Below, piece by piece: positions 50,347-60,134 of a DNA stretch of 64,000 nt; the stretch's first letter is position 1, and every line of letters begins with the position of its first letter. This DNA comes from Anastatus disparis (Eukaryota > Arthropoda > Insecta > Hymenoptera > Eupelmidae). The stretch spans positions 1,537,501-1,601,500 of the forward strand of contig JAFFSR010000299.1 of the NCBI GenBank assembly GCA_017163975.1, in the 5' to 3' direction. Under the pieces are notes generated by a model, which made no database searches, was not told the origin of the DNA, and was given only the letters and a program-made list of their open reading frames with translations. The position numbers were made by a program, and so were the translations under genes.

Positions 50347-52885
50347 ATGTCGGACCACAAGACAAAGATGGATAAATTAAAAAAAAAAGAGATTAAAGAG
50401 TTGGCAAGAACTATTAAGCGGCTAGATCCACAAGAAGTTCAAAATATATTAAGGGAGAGAAACTTAAATTCGCAAGGTCCGGTGTTAGCTATATGAGATA
50501 GATTATTACGAGCATATATCATGGATACTGAACCAGATCCATGATATATGCTCTGATATGATATATGATATGATATATGATACATGATATATATAAGAAT
50601 GTTCCGTGGTATCCAACTGATGAGATAGCAGACGATATGAACCGAGCATTAACGGAAACTGGAGACCAACAGGAAGCACCAGAGATTATAGCGACAGAAA
50701 CTGATACCACAGATAAGGATACGGATGTAGAAAAAGATAGAGTACCACCTTCTTTACAAGAAACTTCTAAATCACAAGCGATGACGCTAATAACAAGAAC
50801 AAATCCTTCTATAATCCAACCAATAGAACAGAGAAGTCCATTGCCAGAGGGATCAGGATTGACTATCTGGAGTGATATGGTATTACCACCTCTAGGACCA
50901 CAACGGAAGAGGATATCCGTTCTTTTTTCTCCAGAAATAGAAGAAATATTAAAAAGAAACTCAGAATGCCGAGATGGTGAAGAAGTGCAAATAATCCAAA
51001 ACTTACGTCTAGTAAGACCTCACTAGGCTCAGAGCCAATAATAGTAGCATCTCCAGATTCCACCGTAACGGTAATGGAAAGAGGAATAGAAGGTACTGCA
51101 AGTATAACTAACAATCTGGGAAATGTGAGAATAACTGAAATTAATAACTCTAAAGATATCCTTAGTAGTTCTGGTAGTGGAAGTAGTACTTCTGAAGTTT
51201 TCAGTAGTGATGATGAAACGGGAAATAACCAAATCGTCAACCAGACTTATCAAAATCTCATTTAAACTTTGACAGGAGGAAGAAAACCGAAAGAAATGCA
51301 ACAGAGTACAGCTTTACTTACAAATCCATACTTAGAAGAACCAAATAATCAAATTTTGAGGCAACGCTCTACACCGAAGGTGAGCAAACCAACCAGAATC
51401 GAAAAATCAAATTTCTCCAGAGTTAATGATCAGTCGTCAAGAGCTAGTGATGAAAGAAGTAACAAGAAGAATATACCAACAGAAAAAAATAGAAGAAAAT
51501 CTAAAAAAGATAAGAAAAAGAGACAAAATAAAAAGAATAGACGAGGGAGAATCAGACGAGGAGGAATCATATAGCAAAGATGATAGTAGCGATGAGGATA
51601 CATATAGTAGTGATAGTGAAGAAGTGTTACCTAGTCAAAGGTCAAAAAGTCACCACAGAAAATCTAAGAGAAGGCATAGGTCTGAAGAGGTAACAAGGGT
51701 TATGAAGGCCCAGAACACTTCCTAACACAACTAGATGATTTTAAAAAGAGCAATCATTACAAGGAAAAGGATATTATCAAAGCTCTATCTGGAGTGCTGA
51801 CTGGAGCAGCAAACGTTTGGTACCTCACCAGAAATGAGGAAATATTATCCTGGTCACACTTTAAAAAGCTTTTCGACATCAATTCATTGGTGAATTATAC
51901 AGGGAAGATTTGATAGATAAATTGAGACAGAGAACCCAAGCTAAGGGTGAGAGGATATCTAATTATTTATCGTATCTCAGATACATCATCAAACACTTCA
52001 GATCGCCTCCAACATCAGTAGAATTAGTGGATATGGTATTCAAGAACTTGTTACCAGAATATAGAAGAGCGATGGTGGATAAAGAAATAAATTCGTTGGA
52101 TGATATTGAAAAGTATAGTCGACGCTTGGAACGTCAAAAGGATGTAGACAGCCGATACGTACCACCACCTCCAAAAGATAAGATAAAATTACCAACAGCT
52201 GGTTATGCTGGTAGCAATACAAAAGTTAGGATAGCAGCAGTCCAGGAAGTATCATCCGAAGATAGTGATACCCAACATAGCGGAAAAAGCAACAAAAGAA
52301 GAAGGAATAAAAGAAACAAAAAGAGTAATCAGAAAGAAGTAGCGGCAACTAGCGAAAGAGAAGATAACCAAGTTATAGCAGCGGTTGTATATATAAAGAA
52401 AGAAAGCAGAACAAAATAAGAATAGTAATTACGATGCAAAAGGAACTGGAAACGACAATCATGGAGAGCAATCACCACAAAACAACAGATGCGAAAGAAG
52501 GCCAAATTACGGAAATCAAGGTCAAGTTAGATGGAATCCACCCAGAGATGGAGGTTATAGCGGATCCCAGGGTTCAAGAAACCAACCACAATCTAGGCAA
52601 CATGCATCTAACTACGATAGATCTAACAGATGTTATCATTGTCGTCAGGATGGGCATAGAATGCACGAATGTCCAACTATAACTTGCTATTATTGCAAAG
52701 CACTTGGACATAGTGCAGATTATTGTCCCAGTAGGCCTAGTAGAAATAACCAGAGTCAGATCTATTGCCAAGTCTGTAACGCGCCGAACGTAACGTTTCA
52801 GAATTGTGTGACTTGTGCACCATTCAGACAAACCTGGGGAAACGGATCAGCAGGGGGACTGCCTCGTCCCACACCCCCCTCATGA
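50347..52885 (+). pseudogene. gag: gag of the LTR element (frameshifted): SAP-like N-terminus, capsid core, zinc knuckles
   Basis: A short first frame (ATG 50347 to TGA 50494-50496, 49 codons) ends in a SAP-like motif (ILRERNLNSQGP). Acidic, Ser/Lys-rich linker pieces follow in shifting frames (50577-51725). The retrotransposon-gag capsid core lies at about 51700-52200: LSGVLTGAANVWYLTRNEE, then after a frame change KLRQRTQAKGERISNYL. At 52628-52720 two CCHC zinc knuckles are intact (CYHCRQDGHRMHEC and CYYCKALGHSADYC), and a third lacks its His (CQVCNAPNVTFQNC). The protein would form the particle shell and bind element RNA. At least four frame changes make it non-functional. Confidence 0.82.
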
Positions 52886-53437
52886 GCCACCCAAGGACGT
52901 CAACCAATGATAACAACCCGCCAGAGATAAGAGAAGTGTTAACTAAAAATAATGAAGAATTGATGAATATTGAAAATAGGGTAGAAAATGAAGATAATGT
53001 AGTAAATAAAATAGATAATGAAGATGAAGAAGATAGAAGAATAATAGCGGATTTGTTGAAAATTGATAGAAATGATGAAGAGTTATTTAGGAAAGCGGAA
53101 AGAAAAGCTAGAAAGATAAACCCTTACCGAACCTATAATAAAAGATTCGCTCAGAAGGGGAATTCCATAAACAAGGGAATCTAATACTGGGCGAATCAAG
53201 GAAGTTTATCAACGGAAGATTACTCAGCGCAAAAAAATAATGAACTTTGGTTTAGAGCACTGGGGAATTTCACCCACGCTTATGGTGATGGCTGGTCAAC
53301 AACCTCAAATGAGAGAGAAACTGAAATGAATCAGGATTTTAAGCGTGAAGTGCAAGAAATAGTAGGAGACTTGAAAAATGAGATGATAGAAACAACGAAA
53401 GTACCTACCACCGAGGCAGAGGCTATAGAAAAACCGG
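52886..53437 (+). other. Acidic linker between gag and pol of the LTR element
   Basis: Partly open frames (52804-53184 and 53326-53664) encode Glu/Asp/Asn/Lys-rich sequence without a domain. This looks like the low-complexity end of gag or the start of pol. Confidence 0.5.
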
Positions 53438-56400
53438 TTGATCTTGCTAATGGTCCTGGTTTTGCCGAAAACATCGACAATTCAACGAAGCTGGTCAACT
53501 TCGCAAAAATTGTCGATGAATCTGCAAAACAAGAGGGGGCGAGAGGCTGTGCCAAGCACATCAAATTTTTCGTCACCTATAGAAGAAGAAAAGAAGAAAA
53601 TAGCGGGTATGGCCACAGAAAACAGAAATTTTCTTCGAATTATTCTAGTTGGAAAACCATTTAAGGCATTGTTCGACCCAGAAGCAATGGTATCATTGGT
53701 GAGTCCTCGCGTCTATGAACAATTCCAAGACAGATTAAAGGAAAATAATACTCTGATTAAAACCGTAACAGGAAAAATATCAAGGGTAGAAGGAGTACTT
53801 CAACTTAGTCTGGATATAGATGGCGTAGTTGACTTATTACCAGTAAAAGCTATTGATAATTTGGATCAAGATATAGTGTTGGGAGTGGATTTCTGCCAAA
53901 AATTCGACTGCGATGCTCGTTTAGGAAGAGATTTATGGAGAGTAAAAGAAAATGAATGGAGAAGCTTTAGTCAAAATAATGATGAAGATACGATAATTCA
54001 CGCAGAATGTGCTGGAATAGCAGAAATTACAGATGACGAAAAGAGAAAAGTAAAAAAAAAGGGAAAATTGATCAACAAATATCTCCCAACAAATTCAACT
54101 TCTCTTGGATAAACAAAATTAATAGAGCATCGTATAGAGGTAACCAACCAAGAACCTATTAAACATAGGCCACGTAGGATGTCTCCAATGATGTTAGCGA
54201 TTGCTCAAGTAGAAGTAAGAAAAATGTTGGCTGAAGGAATATATCGAACCATTAGCAGGCGACTATAGCAGTGCACCTGTAATGATACGAAAACCAGATG
54301 GCAATTATCGCTTCTGCGTGAATTATAGAGATTTAAATAAAGTAACGAAGAAAGATGCATATCCTCTACCAAATATGGACACAATTTTGGAAAAGTTACC
54401 AGAAGCTCGGTATTTATCTAAAATAGATTTGAAGTCAGCCTATTTTCAGATTATGGTAGAAGAATCAAGTAGGAAGTATACGGCATTTAGCGTACCAGGA
54501 TCTGGACTATGGCAATTTCGTCGTCTCCTGTTTGGTTGGACTAACTCACCAATGACTTTTCAAAGATTAATCGACTCTCTGTTAAGTCCAGAATATGACA
54601 TGCATATATATGGATACTTAGATGACATAATAATTGCCACCAAGACTTTTGAGGAGCATCTTAAATAGTTAGAAGAAGTATTAAAGAAAATAGCTGAAGC
54701 TGGATTAACAATAAATAGAGAAAAATGTGAATTTTGTAGTACAAGGGTAAAATACCTAGGATTTCTACTAGATAGCGAAGGACTTAAACCAGATCCTAAT
54801 AAGGTTGCACCGGTAATGAACTATCCAGCTCCAAGAAACCTAAACGAATTACGTAGATTCTTAGGTATGGTTGGATGGTACTCTAGGTTCATCAAAGAAG
54901 ATTCAGAGGAATAGGTACCTTTGTTAAGACTCTTAAAGAAATCCAAAGAATGGGAATGGACAGAAGAACAAGAAGAAGCATTTCAACAACTAAAGAAGGC
55001 ATTAACTATGGCTCCAGTATTAGCAAGACCTGATTTCTTAAAACCTTTCACTATTCAGTGTGACGCTAGTAACTTCGCAGTTGTTGCCGTACTTACCCAA
55101 GAACACGAAGATGGTGAGCATCCCATAGTATATCTAAGCCGAAGTCTGACTGCTCCTGAACGTAACTATAGCACCACTGAGAAAGAGTGCTTAGCACTGG
55201 ACGATAAAGAAATTGAGACCATATCTCGAAGGATACAAATTCCGGATTATTACAGATCACAGCGCCTTAAAATGGCTTATGAAGATGAAAGAATCAACTG
55301 GAAGATTGGCGAGATGGGCACTAGAAATCCAACAATGGGACTTCGAAATAGTTCATAGAAGAGAATCATCTCACCAATTTCCAGATCTATCTCTATCACC
55401 GATGTATGACCCCGAAGAAGAAGCCGTAGCAGCATTTAAAGAGATCAAAGATGAAGAATATACCAAGAAAATGGCAGAAGTAGAAAAATTTCCTAGAAAG
55501 TATCAAGGCTGGAAGGTTGAAGACGGCTTACTCTATAGATTTTGGACTGACCCTCTGTTAGATCCTATAGCCAATAGAGAAGAAAATTGGAGGTTAGTTG
55601 TACCTATGGAACAACGTGACAGGGTGTTAAAAAACGCTCATTGTGTACCTTCAACCAGACACCTAGGAATAGAGAAAACGTACGATAGGATAGCAAGAGA
55701 ATATTACTGGAGAGGTTTATATTATGATGTTACTTACTTTGTAAATAGTTGTGTAGAATGTCAGAAGTATAAAATATCACAACAAGGCCCAGAAGGATTA
55801 ATAGAAAAGCTAGTAGTAGATAGACCATGGGCAGTAGTAGCAGCTGATTTAATGGAATTTCCTCCAAGTAAGAAACAATTCAAGTATGTGATGGTGTTTT
55901 GAGACCTATTCACAAGGTGGATTGAATTAAAACATATACGAAATGCAGATAGTAAAGCAGTAGCAGCAGCATTTGAAGAACTTATGCTATTCAGATGGGA
56001 GACTTCAGAATATTTTCTAACAGATAACGGAAAGGAATTTGATAATAAGTTCTTAGATAAGGTTTTAACAGGATATGGAGTCAAACATGTTACAACACCG
56101 CCATACCATCCACAGGCTAATCCAGTGGAGAGAAGTAATATAACATGACAAACTATGATTGCCACCTTTGTGAAACAAGACCATAGAGATTGGGACCAGC
56201 ACAACCATGAATTTCACCATGCTGTAAAAACTGCTACTTAAGCATCAACCGAGGTATCACAAGCTTTTCTTAATTATGGTAGATATCCTCAACCAGTAAA
56301 AAGTCTCAGAAGAGAAGTCGAAAAAACAGGTCTAATATACAAAGTAGACCCAGAAGCATGGTTAAATAGAATGAAAAGATTGGACGCATTAAGAGATTTA

Positions 56401-56655
56401 GTAGCGAAATTTATTGATGAAGTCAAGGAAAAACAAGGAAGAATATATAATAAAGTAAGAAGAGATGTGCAATTTAACGTTGGCGATGAGGTGATGCGAA
56501 GAACGCGCCCTCTATTAAATGCGGTACAACGATTCTCAGCGAAGCTCGCTCCCAAGTACGACGGTCCGTATAAAATCGTGGTGGTTCTTTCTCCAAACGC
56601 TTACGAAAGCGAAGTCGGGTCAAGCAAACAATGCGCGAAAGCACACGTGTCGTAG
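53438..56655 (+). pseudogene. pol: pol of the LTR element: protease, reverse transcriptase, RNase H, integrase (multiple stops)
   Basis: The protease region (53600-53900) has an FDPEAMVSLVSP site, where the catalytic Asp is kept but the usual D-T/S-G is lost, and VLGVDFCQKFD. RT (54113-54920) has YRFCVNYRDLNKVT and the YLDD box (YGYLDDIIIATK). The RNase H-like connection (54921-55380) has QCDASNFAVVAVLTQE. Integrase (55560-56250) has the HLG...CVECQ zinc-binding part, the ADLMEF, TDNGKEF and NPVERSN acidic triad and a C-terminal RRTRPLL/YDGPYKI tail. Together these copy the RNA and insert the cDNA. Visible breaks are frameshifts near 54245 and 55200, TAG at 54666 and 54912, TGA at 55900 and 56146, and TAA at 56239. 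Confidence 0.9.
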
Positions 56656-56753
56656 TTGAAGAGGTATATTTCCCTGCGTTACCCTTCAACCAACCCAAAC
56701 CCTAAAAGTAAAAATTAGTCTAGTATAAAAATTGGAGAATCCACCATGAAAAC

Positions 56754-56799
<46 letters not shown>

Positions 56800-57170
56800 G
56801 TATGTACGCGGCATTATGCTGACTCATACAGTACAGCCTTTGTTTAGTGTCCTGCACACGTCGCGGGTGTGTGGCAGTCTCCTATGTTATCCCTTCCTTT
56901 GTTACTTACGCATATGTTAAATACGAATTTGTTAAAACTTTGATTGGTGGGCACATTTGTTCTTGAAATTTGATTGGTGGGCGCGTTTTTGTTTTGTAGA
57001 ATTTTTTCGTAACTCAACTCAAGAAAAATCTACTGTATGGAATTGTCAGCACAAGTATCAATAAATAAATGAAAAACGGGTGGCATTATGCGGACGTCAG
57101 CATAAGTACGCTAATGTCTGCATAAGTCACGATTCATCTATGATTTTGTCTGCATAATACCTCATTCATA

Positions 57171-57214
<44 letters not shown>

Positions 57215-57277
57215 AAATTAGCAGTTAACAAAGAGTTTGGTGGTTAGGAAGCTCCAGGTAATGGCACACCAGGGTTC
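56656..57277 (+). other. Spacer between pol and the third ORF, with (TA)n tracts and a motif cluster
   Basis: (TA)n tracts lie at 56766-56794 and 57173-57210. Five copies of GTCNGCATAA(T/G), some inverted, occur at 56810-56823, 57082-57094, 57096-57108, 57116-57128 and 57148-57160; the two at 57082-57108 form a palindrome around GACGTC. Its role could be a promoter, a splice region or a relic of another insertion. Confidence 0.5.
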
Positions 57278-59293
57278 ATGGAGGTAATGTCGAGTTCCTC
57301 CAACACTGATCTCATCGAGTTAGATGGCCTGGAGGAGGCTCCGGAGTATGAGATGAGTGTGGAGGAGGAAGCTCGACTGTTGAATGAAGACATGGACTCC
57401 ATACCACCACATACCACCCCCTCAACAACAACCACATCAACAACAATTAAAACTGCTATGCTGATTGATACCTGCAATAATGACGCAGGCAGAACCATCA
57501 GAGACGAGATTCTTGCCTTCGTCCCCTCACCTCACCTTAATTGGGCAGACGAGGTAGAGGAAGAGGAGAGAAGAAACGCGGCTCTGACAGAGTTTCGTCG
57601 GTCGTCTGAAAAAGTAGGGGAAGAAATGTCAGTAGAAAGGCCACTTTCTCCGATCAACCAACATTCGACGCTTGCTCCTCGCCCTAATACGGCTGAGGAA
57701 GTACAGGCGGAAAAACGGAGGTTGGCCTAAGAAAAGCAGGACTCTCTGCTTAGGCAAAAAGAAATAGAAGAGACTCAAAGAACCGAACAATTAAAGATCG
57801 ACGAAAAAAGGCAGAAAATTATAGCGCAGGCAGAGATGGAAATGCTGAAGAAGATAGCGGCAGAGAATGAAGCAAAAGAAAAAGAAATAAGAGAAAGAAG
57901 GTTGGCGGTGGCGGAAGCAAGGATGGCAGCACTAGATTTGGGAGATCTGGATGAAGATGATCCGCAACAGATTGCCGAATATCTCAAGGCTCAGGTAGCA
58001 AGGCGAAGGGCCCAGAAGCAAGAGCATGGGACACCAGGTACGCCAGTGCCAGCTCTACGTCGGTCTAGGGACCCTGAGCCGATTACGGAGATGGTAGAGG
58101 TAGCTGCTGTTATCATGATTGAAGAGGTCCACCAGGCAGAGTCAAACACACCACCAGAAGGAGATGAACCAAAGACCGTAGTGGTACCGCATACGGGAAC
58201 TAATGCGAGACTCCAGATCGTGGAGGACTCTGATGAAGAGGGGAGGCCCACTAGGGCCCCCACCCCCGTCAGAGTCCACCCCGTGAATGGGTCTTCTGCG
58301 CTACCGTCATCGTACATTCCTGTGGTCTCCACTGAGGTAGTGATTAGTTCCAAACCTCAAGCCTGGGATCTACAAGAGAGTATGAAGATGGAAGACTTAG
58401 TTTTCCCTATACCAAGAGAGATTTCTCGATCGGAGAATTCACGGAGCAACCCAGAGGAAGGAACTGGGAGATCTGCCCGACGCCATAGAACAAGAAGGAG
58501 GAGAGCAGCCGGAGAGAATAGGAGGCAGCTACATCCTGATGATTTAGAATCATCAGTAGTACTGCCACCCCAACCTCCCCATGCGCTCCCCCTTCCGATG
58601 ACTCAGCTGGTTCGAGCTGAGCCCTCACTTCCCTCTACACCGCCGAATCCTCCGATCCAAAACACTCCTAGATCCCCGGCGATTTGCGAGGGCATCATGT
58701 TTGGGAATCTGACGGTGATTCCCACTGACCCCACCGTTGATCCACCTCATGGCGCCTGCTTCTCGTGCTGGCGTTCGGGACACCGATCAAGGGAGTGTCC
58801 ACGGCCATTGGATGTTGCGCACTGCTTCAATTGTGGAAGGAGAGGAGTTAACCTCAACTCCTGCCCCAGATTTAGCAGTGAGCACCGATCCTACGTTGAT
58901 CATACCTTCGGTCCTGGGACCCGACGAAAGGTACGGAGCACTGACTCGGGTAGACGGGGAGGAAGGAGAGAAGAACATCCCAGATCCAAAGAACGAGCTT
59001 CTCGCGACGCCGGATCTAATAGAGCCTTTAGTAGCAGGAATGTTAGGGGATTACGCAGTAGGTCTCTCCCTCGTCGAGAAAACCACCGGGTCTGAGAAGA
59101 GGCGGCCCCTTACCCCTCTCAAAGGACAAGAGAGACCCACGTAAGTCCCCCTAAGGGTACAGCGTTGGAGCGCCTGGGAGAAGCGGTCAGGCTGGTGGAG
59201 CGCCTTCAAAACCTTTCAGAGGATACTAGAAATACACTCCTCCGGGAGGTTTTGGAGAAAGAACCAAGGTCTGACCGTAGACCTGGACGTTAA
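57278..59293 (+). pseudogene. Third ORF of the LTR element: coiled-coil plus zinc-knuckle protein, two in-frame stops
   Basis: A single frame of about 671 codons from ATG 57278 to TAA 59291-59293 is broken by TAA at 57728 and TGA at 59093. An in-frame TAG lies 11 codons before the ATG, which supports this start. Residues 1-60 are acidic and about 100-260 are strongly charged and heptad-like (KQDSLLRQKEIEETQ; MLKKIAAENEAKEKEIRERR), predicting a coiled coil. The middle is Pro/Ser/Arg-rich. About 494-534 hold a CCHC knuckle (CFSCWRSGHRSREC) and a second knuckle with Val for His (CFNCGRRGVNLNSC). The C-terminus is basic, then LERLGEAVRLVERL. I see no capsid core, so it is nucleocapsid-like rather than a full Gag. 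GC content is clearly higher than in gag/pol. It is probably an RNA-binding accessory protein, an acquired gag-type gene, or a remnant of another element; the function is unknown. Confidence 0.7.
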
Positions 59294-60118
59294 GTCGCCT
59301 GTATTAGCGAAATAGCGAAGTTGTGGAGATAGCGGTATTAGCAGAGAAGGAGAAAATAATAAAACGAAGATAAAGGAGGAGGAGAAATAGAATAAATAAT
59401 GAAGAAAAATTGGTTGTGAGGATTAAGAAGAGAGGGGGTTGGTTATAGAGGATTTGGAGAGGTATAGTCATCAAAGGACAATGATATGTAGTGAGTATTT
59501 TGGAAGTTTAATCATTAATGTGGAGACAGTAGGTGACGGGTGAGAGATTAACTGTGTTGTCCTATGTAACAGGAATTTCTTCTAAATAACTAAACATAAA
59601 ATGAATTAGGAATAAAATTGAAAATATATGTAAGCTTCGTGCACATACTCAATACTGCTGGTAAGAAACCGTCTCGTGTCGGTCACTGTAGATAGACGAC
59701 ACGAGCTTAAGAAGAGAGAGGGACAAATAGAAGATGGAGCGTTGACTCTATAAAATAGAACTCTATACAAAATATTGTTAAGCTATGTTAATCTAAGATA
59801 AGTGAATTAATTAATGTTATCAGAATTGTTCATAACAATTCTGAAACTGTGAATTATTGTTAACCTTATGATTGTTGAGAGATCCATTAAGCAATAGGCT
59901 TGATTGTTGATTCTCTTATTTTTAGGTTAGTTAACACGTGCTCCTTGTAACATTGTATATAATATATGCACTATTAATAAAACTCTTATTTTTAGACGAA
60001 TCTAATCGCATTGCTGAATTGAATCAATTCCTTATCTTACATATATATATATAAGTTAACGGATTCCGATCGACTGTGTGCAGCGTTGAAATACGGTACA
60101 TCGGTGATGTCCCGATTT
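59294..60118 (+). other. 3' untranslated region of the LTR element
   Basis: Purine-rich stretches (59340-59470, GGAGGAGGAGAAATAG) are followed by AT-rich DNA. A short inverted repeat CAGAATTGTTCATAACAATTCTG lies at about 59820, and (TA)n at 60041-60052. No ORF is present. Confidence 0.55.
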
Positions 60119-60132
60119 AAGGAGGGGGGAGT
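60119..60132 (+). other. Polypurine tract of the LTR element
   Basis: AAAGGAGGGGGGAG immediately precedes the TTTGTAACGTGG start of the 3' LTR. This is the expected position and composition of the plus-strand primer. Confidence 0.85.
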
Positions 60133-60134
60133 TT

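Noticed and set aside
58737..59144. Second overlapping plus-strand frame of 135 codons
   Set aside because: It is a shadow in another frame of the GC-rich third ORF, which carries the zinc knuckles and continues past its stop to 59293.
56656..60118. Envelope gene of an errantivirus-like element
   Set aside because: The only long frame after integrase lacks a signal peptide, transmembrane segment and glycoprotein-type cysteines; it has a coiled coil and zinc knuckles instead.
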